Source: Bog-756 sp963806455 (lineage in GTDB: Bacteria > Actinomycetota > Acidimicrobiia > Acidimicrobiales > RAAP-2). From it: a stretch of 64,000 nt of DNA. Shown in pieces: positions 24,712-33,790 of the stretch. The notes beneath the pieces are model-generated. The model was not told where the DNA came from and made no database searches. It saw nothing but the letters and a program-made list of their open reading frames with translations. The number at the start of each line of letters is the position of its first letter. Position 1 is the stretch's first letter. The stretch is from NCBI GenBank assembly GCA_963806455.1, contig CAWDXZ010000004.1, positions 62,001-126,000 of the forward strand, written 5' to 3'. A program made the position numbers and the translations under genes.

Positions 24712-26763
24712 GTGACCAAGCCCGCCGTCCGCAACGTTGTCCTCATCGGGCACAGCGGCTCGGGCAAGACCACCTTGGCAGAGGCACTGCTCTACGCCAC
24801 CGGTGAGATCAACAGGCAGGGCAAGGTGGACGACGGCTCGACGGTCACCGACTTCGAGCCGGAAGAGGTCAAGTACCGCATGTCCCTCTCGCTCGCCCTC
24901 GCCCCGTGCACGGCCGAGGGCGTCCGCCTCAATATCATCGACACCCCCGGGTACGCCGACTTCTTCGGTGAGGTCCGCTCCGCCTGCTCGGTGGTCGATC
25001 TGGTGGTGCTGGTGGTGAGCGCCGTCGACGGTGTCGAGGCGCAGACCGAGGCCGGTTGGCAGCTCGCTGCCGAGCTGGGTCTTCCCCGCCTCGTGTTCAT
25101 CAACAAGCTGGATCGCGAGCGAGCCAACTTCGACCGAACGCTGGCTGAGCTGCAGGAGTCCTTCGGCGCGGGCATCGCCCCACTCGAGCTCCCGGTGGAC
25201 GGCGACGCCGGATTCAGGGGCATCGCCGACCTTCTGACGGACACGGCCATCACCTACGAGAACGGGAGGGCCCAGACCGGACCGATCCCGGAGGACCTGG
25301 CCGCGGTGGAGCACGAGGTTCGCGAGCAACTGGTCGAAGGCATCGTGGTGGGTGACGACGATCTGATGGAGCGCTATCTGGACGGGGATGTCCCATCGAG
25401 CACGGAGCTGGAGGCCACCCTGGCCGCCGGAGTGGAACAGGGCGTCGTGTACCCGGTCGTGTGCGGCTCGGCCATTACCGGCATCGGCATCAACCGCCTG
25501 GCCACCCTGCTGGCCGAGATCGCGCCCACCCCCGACTCGCACCCGGCCACCGGGGTCCGGGCCGGGGACACCGAGGTAGACGTGCCCTGTGATCCCGCCG
25601 GCCCCCAGCTGGCCCGGGTGTTCAAGACTGTCACCGACCCCTATGTCGGCAAGATATCCCTGCTCCGGGTGCTGTCCGGGACGATTCGGCCCGACAGCGT
25701 GCTGATCAACTCGCGTACGCACACCGACGAGCGGCTCCACGTCCTCGAGCAGCTTCAGGGCAAGGAGGCACACCCCGTCAGCGAGGCACTGGCCGGCGAC
25801 ATCGTGGCCGTGCCGAAGCTCGCCGACGTGGTGACCGGCGACACGCTGGCCCCCAAGGGCTCCCCATTCGTGGTCCCGGCCGTTCCCCCCGAGCCGGTCT
25901 CGCTGTCGGTCGCCATCAAGCCCAAGTCGAAGGGCGACGAGGACAAGCTGATGACCGGCCTCCACCGGCTCCAGGACGAGGACCCGAGCCTCGTCGTCGA
26001 GCGCGTCGACGAGACGCACCAGACCATCCTGCGGGGCACGGGCGAGACGCATCTGTCCGTGGCGGCCGAGCGCCTGGCGCGCAAGTTCGGTGTCGAAGTG
26101 GTCACCGAGGATGTGCTCATCCCTTACCGTGAGAGCATCACGGCGTCCTCCGAGGCGGTGGGCAAGTACAAGAAGCAGAGCGGCGGCCACGGTCAGTTCG
26201 GGGTGGCCTCCGTCCGGATCGAGCCCCTCGACCGGGGGGAGGGCTTCCAGTTCGTCGACCGGGTGGTGGGGGGTGCCATCCCGAGGCAGTACATCCCCGC
26301 CGTCGAGAAGGGGATCATCGAGGCGATGTCCCAGGGTGGCCCGCACGGCTACCCGGTGGTGGACGTCCAGGCCATCTGCCTCGACGGGAAGCACCACCCG
26401 GTGGACTCGTCCGAGATGAGCTTCAAGATGGCCGGCTCTCTGGCCTTCAAGGAGGCGATGGCCAAGGCGGCCCCCGTGCTGCTCGAGCCCATCTCGCTTC
26501 TCGAGGTGGTCGTCCCGGCCCGGATGCAGGGCAGTGTCCTGGGCGATCTCAACTCCCGGCGTGGACGGGTCCAGGGTACCGACACGGTCGATGGGGGGGC
26601 CCAGAAGATCACCGCCCTCGTCCCTGCCGCCGAGATCCAGCGCTACGCCGTCGACCTCCGCTCGCTCACCGGTGGCCGCGGGCGCTTCTCCACCGAGCAC
26701 GACCACTACGACGTGATGCCCTCGAATCTCGTCGACCGGATGGCGAAACCTCGGGCCGAGTGA
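24712..26763 (+). CDS. Elongation factor G-like GTPase (EF-G2/FusA2 type)
   Basis: 683 residues with all EF-G domains. P-loop GHSGSGKTT is at residues 13-21, the switch-II DTPGYADF motif follows, and NKLD gives guanine specificity. Domain II (VFKTVTDPYVGKISLLRV), domain III, domain IV (VGKYKKQSGGHGQFG) and domain V (RRGRVQGTDTVDGG) come in order. The switch-I region (KVDDGSTVTDFEPEEVKYRMSL) and the short helical insert resemble Mycobacterium Rv0120c (FusA2), not the str-operon EF-G. The role is uncertain; relatives are dispensable. The GTG at 24712 is used; an in-frame GTG at 24682 would add ten residues. Confidence 0.88.
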   Translation: MTKPAVRNVVLIGHSGSGKTTLAEALLYATGEINRQGKVDDGSTVTDFEPEEVKYRMSLSLALAPCTAEGVRLNIIDTPGYADFFGEVRSACSVVDLVVLVVSAVDGVEAQTEAGWQLAAELGLPRLVFINKLDRERANFDRTLAELQESFGAGIAPLELPVDGDAGFRGIADLLTDTAITYENGRAQTGPIPEDLAAVEHEVREQLVEGIVVGDDDLMERYLDGDVPSSTELEATLAAGVEQGVVYPVVCGSAITGIGINRLATLLAEIAPTPDSHPATGVRAGDTEVDVPCDPAGPQLARVFKTVTDPYVGKISLLRVLSGTIRPDSVLINSRTHTDERLHVLEQLQGKEAHPVSEALAGDIVAVPKLADVVTGDTLAPKGSPFVVPAVPPEPVSLSVAIKPKSKGDEDKLMTGLHRLQDEDPSLVVERVDETHQTILRGTGETHLSVAAERLARKFGVEVVTEDVLIPYRESITASSEAVGKYKKQSGGHGQFGVASVRIEPLDRGEGFQFVDRVVGGAIPRQYIPAVEKGIIEAMSQGGPHGYPVVDVQAICLDGKHHPVDSSEMSFKMAGSLAFKEAMAKAAPVLLEPISLLEVVVPARMQGSVLGDLNSRRGRVQGTDTVDGGAQKITALVPAAEIQRYAVDLRSLTGGRGRFSTEHDHYDVMPSNLVDRMAKPRAE

Positions 26764-26767
26764 GCAC

Positions 26768-26802
26768 CCCCACCCCGACGGCGGAGTGTCGCCGGGGTGG
26801 GG
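26768..26802. terminator. Strong bidirectional hairpin terminator
   Basis: A perfect 10-bp inverted repeat (CCCCACCCCG/CGGGGTGGGG) with a 15-nt loop sits between the convergent EF-G-like and ABC transporter genes. Its right arm ends one base before the stop codon of the ABC gene. Confidence 0.75.
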
Positions 26803-28599
26803 TCATGCGGCAATGAATCCGCCGGACTGGTGGTTCCAGAGACGGCTGTAGACGCCGTCCGGCATCCCCAGGAGGTCGGTGTGCGTGCCTTCTTCCACCA
26901 CCCCGCCCCGGTCCATGACCACGATGCGGTCCATGCGGGCGATGGTGGCGAGCCGATGGGCGACCACCAGGGCGGTCGACCCTTCCATCAGCCGCCAGAG
27001 GGCCTCTTGGACCAACGCCTCCGACTCCGAGTCGAGGGCCGATGTGGCCTCGTCCAGGATGAGCAGAGGCGCACCCTTGGCCATGGCCTGGGCAATGGCC
27101 ACCCGCTGGCGTTGACCGCCGGACAGCTTCAGGCCACGCTCGCCGACCACCGTGTCGTAGCCGTCGGGAAGGTGGTCGACGAACTCGTCGACGTGCGCGG
27201 CCCGGCTCACCTCTCGCACGAGGTCCATCTCGGGTCGGTCGAGGGAGTCGACGCCGTAACAGATGTTCTCGGCGATGGTCCGGTGCAGCATCTGAGGGTC
27301 CTGGGGCACGTACGAGATGCACCGCCGAAGCGAGTGCTGGGTGACGCGCGAGACGTCCTGGCCGTCGAGGAGGATCGAACCGGCGTCGATGTCCATGAAC
27401 CGGAGAACCAGCTTCGTGAGGGTGGTCTTGCCCGAGCCCGACGGGCCCACCAGCCCGAGATGCTCCCCGGGGTCGATGCGCAGGTCCAGCCCCTGGAACA
27501 GCGGGGCGTCACGACGGTACGAAAATGTGACGTCCCGGAACTCCAGGCATCCGCGGTGGACTGCCAGCTCGGCGGCACCCGAGGCGTCGCGGATCTCCGG
27601 GTCGGTCTGGGCGATGCCGACGAACTTGGCGCAACGTCCCGCGGCACGCGAGATCGACCGCACGAATTCGAACGACTCCTCAAGGGCGCCTCCCACGAAG
27701 GTGGCGTAGAAGAGGATCAGGTAGACCGAGGCCGCCGCCACGACATGGTGCAGTGCCAGGACCAGACCCACCACCACGGCAGCCCAGTTCAACACGGCCA
27801 TCGACGACTCCATCTGGAGGCGGGTGGCGGAGAACACGCGCCTGGCCTTCAGATCGGCTTGGACCGATTGGGTCACGACCTCGGCCACGTGGGCCTGTTC
27901 CTGGGTTTCGGCGGCCTGTGTCCTGACCGTGGTCAGGTTGGCGATGGTGTCGGCGATCACACCGGTGGCCTGCGAATGGGCGTCCGAGAACTCCCGCTCG
28001 GCGGCCACGACCTTCCCCATCCGATGCCAGAGGACACCGCCGAACACCACGACCAGCAGGGCCATGACGGCGGCGACCGGCCAGGCCACCAGGGCCAGCA
28101 CGACGATGGCGCCGAGCACGGTCACGCTGACGCGCAACACCCCCCAGGTGGCCATGTCGATGATCTCGACGAAGGCCCAGGAGAAGGTCTCCAGCGAGGA
28201 GATGACCTCTCCGGAGGGCCGATCGGTGTGCCACCGATGACTGAGCCCGATCAGGTGTTCGTAGCCGTTGGTGATGGAACGGGCGAAGGCTCGCAGTGTG
28301 GCCCCCCAGTTGAGCCAGCCCGCCACCCGCCACAGCAGGGTCGAGACGGCCAGGACGACGGCGTAGGCCACGACCAGCGGCCCGAAGCTGGCTACCAGGC
28401 CCGAGGGACCGGACAGATCGGCGATCCGCCCGAGCAGGGTGGCGAAGATGAGAGGTCCGGCGACCGCATTGGCCAAGGTGCCGGTGGCGATGGCCACCCA
28501 TGCCACGATGAACGTGGCGCGGTCGGGCTGCATCTGGCGCCAGCAGTAGGCGAAGGTCGCTCGTGTCGGGGCGCCGGGGAAAAGGGTTCGGTCGGTCAT
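26803..28599 (-). CDS. ABC exporter, fused membrane and ATPase domains
   Basis: 598 residues. Six membrane helices (type-I exporter domain, about 1-330) are followed by a nucleotide-binding domain. Walker A GPSGSGKTT is near residue 383, signature LSGGQRQR near 491, Walker B LLILDEATSALD, and the switch His in VVAHRLAT. It works as a homodimer or heterodimer; no partner gene is adjacent, so a homodimer is likely. Substrate unknown: lipid or drug exporters share this layout. ATG at 28599. It ends at a terminator shared with the convergent gene. Confidence 0.9.
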   Translation of the reverse strand: MTDRTLFPGAPTRATFAYCWRQMQPDRATFIVAWVAIATGTLANAVAGPLIFATLLGRIADLSGPSGLVASFGPLVVAYAVVLAVSTLLWRVAGWLNWGATLRAFARSITNGYEHLIGLSHRWHTDRPSGEVISSLETFSWAFVEIIDMATWGVLRVSVTVLGAIVVLALVAWPVAAVMALLVVVFGGVLWHRMGKVVAAEREFSDAHSQATGVIADTIANLTTVRTQAAETQEQAHVAEVVTQSVQADLKARRVFSATRLQMESSMAVLNWAAVVVGLVLALHHVVAAASVYLILFYATFVGGALEESFEFVRSISRAAGRCAKFVGIAQTDPEIRDASGAAELAVHRGCLEFRDVTFSYRRDAPLFQGLDLRIDPGEHLGLVGPSGSGKTTLTKLVLRFMDIDAGSILLDGQDVSRVTQHSLRRCISYVPQDPQMLHRTIAENICYGVDSLDRPEMDLVREVSRAAHVDEFVDHLPDGYDTVVGERGLKLSGGQRQRVAIAQAMAKGAPLLILDEATSALDSESEALVQEALWRLMEGSTALVVAHRLATIARMDRIVVMDRGGVVEEGTHTDLLGMPDGVYSRLWNHQSGGFIAA

Positions 28600-29023
28600 G
28601 GGGAGGGACTCCTGGCGAGTCGGGGACTGGCAGGCGAGTGAAGGGCGTCGGCCGAGGCCGTACGCCGGTCTGAGGCGGGGGAGTCGGCCGGAGCCGGGGG
28701 CGGAGCTCTAACGCAGGGTCAGTGGGCTGCCGCGAACGGGGCCGACATCACGATGCCGGGCCCTCTTCCGGTGGTCGGAGTGGTGCCGACGACCGGCCCG
28801 AGCGCGCGGGTGACCGCCTCAGAGCACGAAAAGCCTGCCATCGGTCACCTCGCTTCCTGTCTCGGTTATCCATGGATGATAGCCCTGCGCCGTGGCCGAC
28901 GCTCTCACGGCTCTCGGTCGGGGGCTCGGCCGCGCCGTTGGCCACGCGTGGGCCGCGCCGTTGGCCGGGAACCGCCGGTATCCGGGGGTACTCCGGCGTG
29001 GTGGCCGGGCCCCCGGCGTTGGG
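28600..29023. other. 424-bp intergenic region with a 16-bp direct repeat
   Basis: No convincing gene. GGCCGCGCCGTTGGCC occurs at 28928-28943 and again at 28951-28966, separated by 7 bp. The 5' region of the ABC gene lies at its left end, with GGGAGGGACTCC-type purine-rich sequence before that ATG. Open frames here look like GC-rich shadow. Confidence 0.5.
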
Positions 29024-29404
29024 TTAGGAGGCTTCGGACAGGTCGAGCAGTGGCGTCGGCACGGCGGACAGGAGCCGACCCCTCGGGGAATTCGGCCAGC
29101 CACTGAAGTCCTCGTCATCGTCGACGTCCACCGCCATGTCGGACCGGCGGGTCAGCCCGACGACGTCTTCCAGCGTCATCCCGGCGTCGATCGCCCGCAG
29201 CAGCACGGCGATGCCGGCCAGCGAGAAGCCCTCGTGCTGGAGGCGCAGGACGGCTCGCAGCCGATCGAGCTGTTCGACGTCGTAGTAGCCGGTGCGGCCG
29301 ACGAGGGTCGGGCGAGGGAGCAGTCCCTGGGTCTGAAGGGCACGGACATGGCGCCCGGTGGTGCCGCCCAGACGGGCCAGCTCGTCGATGGTCAGAGTGC
29401 CCAC
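29024..29404 (-). CDS. MerR-family transcriptional regulator
   Basis: 126 residues. The N-terminal MerR helix-turn-helix reads TIDELARLGGTTGRHVRALQ, followed by the wing RTGYYDVEQLDRLRAVLRLQ and the start of a helical dimerisation arm (GFSLAGIAVLLRAIDAG). The C-terminal part is short and acidic, with no metal-binding Cys, so a small-molecule ligand is more likely. GTG at 29404 chosen since the frame upstream crosses the operator and the divergent gene. Predicted to repress itself and the divergent hydratase gene through the palindrome at 29414. Confidence 0.82.
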   Translation of the reverse strand: MGTLTIDELARLGGTTGRHVRALQTQGLLPRPTLVGRTGYYDVEQLDRLRAVLRLQHEGFSLAGIAVLLRAIDAGMTLEDVVGLTRRSDMAVDVDDDEDFSGWPNSPRGRLLSAVPTPLLDLSEAS

Positions 29405-29413
29405 ACGTTGATC

Positions 29414-29433
29414 GTAACATAATTTTGTGTTAC
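29414..29433. promoter_or_regulatory. MerR operator between merR and the hydratase gene
   Basis: 20-bp inverted repeat GTAACA-n8-TGTTAC whose inner bases also nearly match. It sits in an AT-rich pocket 9 bp upstream of the MerR GTG and 56 bp before the hydratase ATG. Spacing of 20 bp with dyad symmetry is typical for MerR proteins. Confidence 0.7.
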
Positions 29434-29489
29434 ATAGAAAGGTGGCTGACAGGTGGTCGGCCGCACGAACCGAGACGTCGGAGGGTGCC

Positions 29490-30344
29490 ATGCCGTTGAA
29501 TCTCGATGCCGTTGGGTCCACCTCGGAGCCGTCGGAGCGGACTTGGAGCTCGACCGACTGCCTCCTGTACGCCCTGGGCGTGGGGTCCGGCGCCGTCGAC
29601 CCGAGCGGCTTCGAGCTCGAGTTCACCACGGAGAACTCGGCGGACGTCACCCAGGCGGTGCTTCCCACCTTCGTCACTGTCGCCGGGGCGTCGAGTGGGT
29701 CGAGGACGTCCATCGGGAACTTCGACCCGGCCATGCTCGTGCACGCCGAACAATCCATCGAGCTCGGCGGGGCCCTCCCGACGGCGGCGGAGGTTCGCAC
29801 CACCTCGACGCTGACGGCCATCTACGACAAGGGCTCGGGTGCACTCGTACGCTCCGAGTCGAGGACCGTCGATGCGGACAGCGGCCGGCCGGTCTTCTCG
29901 GCGGGCACCGGCCTGTTCATCCGGGGCGAAGGTGGGTTCGGCGGCGACCGGGGGCCATCCGGAGGGAAGGAGCCCTTCCCCTCGAGGTCGCCCGATGAGG
30001 TCGTCACCTATGCGACGAGGACCGACCAAGCCTTGCTCTACCGGCTGTCGGGAGACCGGAACCCCCTCCACTCCGACCCGGCCTTCGCCAAGCGTGCCGG
30101 GTTCGACCGGCCGATCCTGCACGGTCTGTGCACCTACGGGTTCACCGGGCGGGCCCTTCTTCACGCCCTGTGCGGATCGAATCCCGAGCGGTTCCGCACC
30201 ATGTACGGCCGGTTCTCCAACCCGACGTACCCGGGGGACTCGTTGACCGTTGCCATGTGGGTCGAAGGTTCCACTGCCCGGTTCCGCACCACCAACCAGA
30301 ACGGCGACGTGGTCATCGACGCCGGCCGGTGCGAGTTCTCCTAG
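29490..30344 (+). CDS. MaoC-family 2-enoyl-CoA hydratase (hydratase 2)
   Basis: 284 residues as a double hot-dog. The N-terminal half is degenerate (LLYALGVGSGAVDPSGFELEFTTEN), and the C-terminal half carries the hydratase-2 signature YRLSGDRNPLHSDPAFA near residues 190-206 with catalytic Asp and His. The layout and wording closely match Mycobacterium HtdY (Rv3389c) and the hydratase-2 part of eukaryotic MFE-2. It adds water to trans-2-enoyl-CoA giving the (3R)-hydroxy product, in fatty-acid or steroid side-chain breakdown. ATG at 29490 has GGAGGG in front. Divergent from merR. Confidence 0.88.
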   Translation: MPLNLDAVGSTSEPSERTWSSTDCLLYALGVGSGAVDPSGFELEFTTENSADVTQAVLPTFVTVAGASSGSRTSIGNFDPAMLVHAEQSIELGGALPTAAEVRTTSTLTAIYDKGSGALVRSESRTVDADSGRPVFSAGTGLFIRGEGGFGGDRGPSGGKEPFPSRSPDEVVTYATRTDQALLYRLSGDRNPLHSDPAFAKRAGFDRPILHGLCTYGFTGRALLHALCGSNPERFRTMYGRFSNPTYPGDSLTVAMWVEGSTARFRTTNQNGDVVIDAGRCEFS

Positions 30345-30349
30345 TTGAT

Positions 30350-30372
30350 CGTTCGCCGAGTCCTCCCGAACG
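30350..30372. terminator. Weak hairpin between convergent genes
   Basis: CGTTCG and CGAACG form a 6-bp stem with an 11-nt loop between the convergent hydratase and ABC-2 permease genes. No T-run is present. Confidence 0.3.
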
Positions 30373-30414
30373 GCAGACCCGCTCGGGGTTCGTTTCCCGC
30401 CGACGCGCTCGAGG

Positions 30415-31209
30415 TCATCCTCCGGCGCGGATCCTGGCCCGAAGAGCCGCCAGGGCCAGTGTCATACCCACGACGGTGAGCCCGGCCACCGCGGCCAGCC
30501 CTTCGAGGAGCGGTCCGACCTGCCATCCCGACGTGACCAGGGAACGCAACGCTCCGAGCAGGTAGGTGATGGGGTTGACGTTGGCGATCGCCGCGAACCA
30601 TCCCGTCAGGAACTGCTTGGGCACGACGGCGTCAGTGAGGAAGAACAGGGGGAAGAAGAGGACGAAACAGGCGCTGACTGCCGCAGGGCTGGCCGTCTTC
30701 AAGGCCACCGCGTAGGGGAATCCCGTGAAGCCCAGCCCCCAGATCGCCGAGAAGATGACGAAGACGACGATGCCCGGCAGTCCCGTGGCGAACCGCACGC
30801 CGACCACGGCGGCCAAGACCAGGACGGGCACGCACAGGGCGGCGATGACAACGACATCGGCCACCATGAGGCCGACCAACAGCGCCATCCGCCGTACCGG
30901 GGTCATGCACAGCCGGTCGAAATAGCCCCCTTGGATGTCGGTGACCAGGGACGGCGCCCTCGACATGCCGGTGACCGCGAAGGCGATGGCCATGGGCAGA
31001 AGAAAGGCTTTGTAGTCGGTGTCCGTTCCGGCCACCTTTTCCAGGGCACCGAGGTTGACGGCGTAGAAGAACGCGGGAACGAAGACCGCAGGTAGGACAG
31101 CGGCAGGCTCTCGGGGCATCTGGCGGAGGGCTCGACCCGCAATGGACATGACGTCCCTGATGACCCCCGATTCTCGTCCCATGACACCGGCTGCCTCCGC
31201 TCGGATCAC
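30415..31209 (-). CDS. ABC-2 type permease (DrrB-like)
   Basis: 264 residues with six hydrophobic segments of the ABC-2 membrane family. The signature region near the end of helix five (FFLTDAVVPKQFLTGWFAAIANVNPITYLLGALRSL) is typical of DrrB-type daunorubicin-resistance permeases. The GTG at 31209 overlaps the ATPase stop in a GTGA tetranucleotide, so the two are translationally coupled and form one exporter. It is controlled with the ATPase by the divergent TetR (inference). Substrate unknown. Confidence 0.87.
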   Translation of the reverse strand: MIRAEAAGVMGRESGVIRDVMSIAGRALRQMPREPAAVLPAVFVPAFFYAVNLGALEKVAGTDTDYKAFLLPMAIAFAVTGMSRAPSLVTDIQGGYFDRLCMTPVRRMALLVGLMVADVVVIAALCVPVLVLAAVVGVRFATGLPGIVVFVIFSAIWGLGFTGFPYAVALKTASPAAVSACFVLFFPLFFLTDAVVPKQFLTGWFAAIANVNPITYLLGALRSLVTSGWQVGPLLEGLAAVAGLTVVGMTLALAALRARIRAGG

Positions 31210-32222
31210 TTGCGATCCTCGGTGCTCGGGATGCGAGATCCGGTCAGCTCCCGGTACACATCGTCCAGGGTGGGGGTGCGCATCGTGAGGCTCCGGATGT
31301 GAAGACCAGAACGACCGAGCGCCATCGCCACGGTCCCGAGGGAAGCGGGGCCGTCCTCGGCATTCACGGTGACCAACCGGTCCGTCTCGGACGCGGGCCC
31401 GAGCCCGTCGATCGATCCGAGAGCGTCGAGCACCCCACGGCCCTCGCCCTCGACCTCCGCCACGATCACGTCGTAACCCACCGATCGCTTGAGAGTGGTC
31501 GGCGGCCCCTCGGCCACCAGACGACCCTTGGCGATGATCCCCACCCGGTCGGCCAGCTCGTCGGCCTCCTCCAGGTACTGCGTCGTCAGGAAGACCGTCA
31601 TGCCCAGGTCTCTGTTCAGGCGCCGGACCTCGTGCCAGACGGTGGCCCGGCTGCCGGGGTCGAGCCCGGTCGTCGGTTCGTCGAGGAACAGCACCTCGGG
31701 GTCGTGGACCAGGGCGGCGGCCAGGTCCAGTCGCCGCTTCATCCCACCCGAATAGGTGCCGATGCGCCTATCGATGGCGGACCCGATGTCGACCAGATCG
31801 AGGATCTGACCGACTCGCATCCGGATCTGAGGCGGCCTGAGCCCGTAGAGCCGGCCCTGGAGCGTCAACAGTTCGCGTCCGGTCTGCCGATCGTCCAGTG
31901 CCGCGTCCTGGAGCGCCACTCCGATCCGGAGCCGCACCGCCGTGGCGTCCTCGACCACGTCGTATCCGACGACCGAGGCCGTCCCGCCGTGGGGCCGGAG
32001 CAGCGTGCACAGGATTCTCACGACGGTCGACTTGCCCGCCCCGTTGGGTCCGAGGAAGCCGTAGACCTCTCCCCGTTCGACGGACAGGTCCAGTCCATCG
32101 ACCACGGCGGTCGGGCCGAAGCGCCGGACGAGCCCGGTGGCGAGCACCGCCTGGTCGCACGCCTCAGCGGGCATCCGCTCCGGGCCGACAACCGACGGTA
32201 AATACCCGGCCGAATCACCCAT
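31206..32222 (-). CDS. ABC transporter ATP-binding protein (DrrA-like)
   Basis: 338 residues. Walker A GPNGAGKST is near residue 58, the signature is YSGGMKRRLDLA, Walker B VLFLDEPTTGLDP, and the H-loop position carries Gln (FLTTQYLEEADELADRV), as in DrrA. The C-terminal DrrA regulatory extension (residues about 250-338) ends in LDDVYRELTG. Its ATG overlaps the operator at 32220-32244. It forms an exporter with the coupled downstream permease. Confidence 0.9.
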   Translation of the reverse strand: MGDSAGYLPSVVGPERMPAEACDQAVLATGLVRRFGPTAVVDGLDLSVERGEVYGFLGPNGAGKSTVVRILCTLLRPHGGTASVVGYDVVEDATAVRLRIGVALQDAALDDRQTGRELLTLQGRLYGLRPPQIRMRVGQILDLVDIGSAIDRRIGTYSGGMKRRLDLAAALVHDPEVLFLDEPTTGLDPGSRATVWHEVRRLNRDLGMTVFLTTQYLEEADELADRVGIIAKGRLVAEGPPTTLKRSVGYDVIVAEVEGEGRGVLDALGSIDGLGPASETDRLVTVNAEDGPASLGTVAMALGRSGLHIRSLTMRTPTLDDVYRELTGSRIPSTEDRK

Positions 32223-32244
32223 ACTGATTAGTATGTTCTATACT
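32220..32244. promoter_or_regulatory. TetR operator with three alternating half-sites
   Basis: CATACT-gatt-AGTATG is a perfect inverted repeat (32220-32235). Its right arm pairs again with the next half-site (AGTAT-gttct-ATACT, 32230-32244). The array covers the ATPase start codon on one strand and ends 17 bp before the TetR ATG on the other, ideal for shared repression. Confidence 0.75.
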
Positions 32245-32261
32245 CGGCCGTAGCGCAACCT

Positions 32262-32897
32262 ATGGTCCTCCAACCCCTCACTCCCGACCGCCGGCGGCAG
32301 CAGACCCGCGAGCACCTGCTGGCCGCCGCCGAGCAGGTCTTCGCCGAACGAGGCTTCCACGGGGCCTCCCTCGACGAAGTCGCGGCCGCCGCCGGTTTCA
32401 CCAAGGGTGCCGTCTATTCCAATTTCCGGAACAAGGAGGATTTGTTCCTCGCCTTGTTCAAGGCGAACTACGACCGGGAGATCGAGGCGATCCGTGCCAC
32501 GCTGGAAGGATCCACGGTGCCGCCGGAGGCTCGCCTCTCGGACTTCGTCGCACTGTTCCAGAATCAGAGCGGACCCGCCGCGGGCAATCTCGCACTCTTG
32601 TACCAGGAGTTCTGGCTGTACGCGGCCCGCAATCCAGCCGCTCGTGAACGGCTGAGCCAGATCGACGACGAGGCAGTGGAGACCCTCGCCCAGATCATCG
32701 AGGCCGAGCGGAACCGGCAGGGCATCGAGGGGCTGGAGTCGGCCGTCCAGGTGGCGAGAATTGTCGAGGCTCTCTTTCGCGGTATCGGCCTCTTGCGGGT
32801 TCTCCAACCCGAGGTGGCCGACGATGCACTGGTCGAGTCGGCCATTTCATTCGTCGCCCGCGGTCTCGGGGCCAGCGCGGAGCAGCCAGCGCAGTAA
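32262..32897 (+). CDS. TetR-family regulator of the divergent ABC exporter
   Basis: 211 residues. The N-terminal TetR domain reads LLAAAEQVFAERGFHGASLDEVAAAAGFTKGAVYSNFRNKEDLF (about residues 19-62). A TetR_C helical ligand pocket follows (LYQEFWLYAARNPAARERL). ATG at 32262. The head-to-head arrangement with drrAB-like genes around a dyad operator is the classic drug-exporter repressor layout. Ligand unknown. Confidence 0.88.
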   Translation: MVLQPLTPDRRRQQTREHLLAAAEQVFAERGFHGASLDEVAAAAGFTKGAVYSNFRNKEDLFLALFKANYDREIEAIRATLEGSTVPPEARLSDFVALFQNQSGPAAGNLALLYQEFWLYAARNPAARERLSQIDDEAVETLAQIIEAERNRQGIEGLESAVQVARIVEALFRGIGLLRVLQPEVADDALVESAISFVARGLGASAEQPAQ

Positions 32898-32962
32898 CCC
32901 AGCGCAGAGGCCAGCGCAGAGGACGATCCCGCCGAAACTCTGGCGACGGGAGGCGGCCCTCG

Positions 32963-33790
32963 GTGGATGAGCCTGACCACACTGGCCACGGCACCGATCC
33001 AGCTCGAGGACGGGGCCGCCGGCTTCCTCTCGCCGCGGTCCGTGACGACCCGGAACGGCTGACCGGTGACGCCGTGCTGGCCAACCGCTTCGCCGGGCTG
33101 GCCGGCCAGACCGCTGTGGCCATGCAGAACAGCCACCTCATGGACGAGATCCGCCATCAGACCCTGCCCGACGCCCTGACCGGACTCTCCAACCGGACAC
33201 TCATCATGGACCGGGCCCGGCACATGCTGGCCCGGGCGCCCCGCCACGAAATCGCCACAGCGCCTTCTTCATCGACCTCGACGGTTTCAAGGAGGTCAAT
33301 GACACGGCCGGACAATAGGTCGGCGACCAGCTGCTGGTAGCCCTGGCGTCGCGGCTCACGGCGGCGGTCCGAGACGGTGACACGGTCGGCGTCTGGGTGG
33401 TGGCGAGTTCGTCCCGCTGGCCGAGGGGGCGTCCCTCGACCCCGGTGTAGAGGCCATCGTCGAGTATTTGCTCGATGCCGTCCGGCGGCCGGTCCATGTG
33501 CGGGCCGTGATCGACCGCCCTCGGTCGGTCCCAGCATCGGGATAGCGCTGGGCGAGGTGAACGGATCGCCATCGATGACTTCGGCACCGGCAACTCGTCC
33601 CCTGGCCTATCTGCGGCGGTTCCCGATCGACGTGCTGAAGATCGACCGTTCCTTCGTCGAGACGGCCGATGGGTCACCGGCGGAGGCCGAGCTCGACCGC
33701 AGCCTCGTCTAGCTCGGTAAGGCTCTGCACATGGAGGCGCTGGCCGAGGGACACGGTCGGCATCTGAAGGTGGCCATACTGGCGGAATGA
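32963..33790 (+). pseudogene. Decayed GGDEF-EAL (cyclic-di-GMP) gene
   Basis: Remnants appear in order. A GAF-like end (RFAGLAGQTAVAMQNSHL) leads into DALTGLSNRTLIMDRARHML; in another frame come FFIDLDGFKEVNDTAG, a TAG at 33316 and VGDQLLVALASRLTAAV. A frameshift leads to a degenerate GGGEF motif with PLAEGASL and then SIGIALGE. A sudden jump follows to the last third of an EAL domain: IAIDDFGTGNSS, a frameshift, LAYLRRFPIDVLKIDRSFV, a TAG at 33710 and ALHMEALAEG. At least three frame changes, two stops and loss of most of the EAL domain show it is dead. Its final TGA overlaps the ATG of the methyltransferase gene. Confidence 0.88.

Noticed and set aside
24376..26706. A 776-codon minus-strand open frame opposite the EF-G-like gene
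   Set aside because: GC-rich shadow of a conserved gene: His/Gly/Val/Leu/Arg-rich, no domain, no ribosome site. The plus-strand product has every EF-G motif.
28748..29118. Small open frames in the gap before merR
   Set aside because: Arg/Pro/Ser-rich shadow on both strands, no ribosome sites and no conserved pattern; the area has a short direct repeat only.
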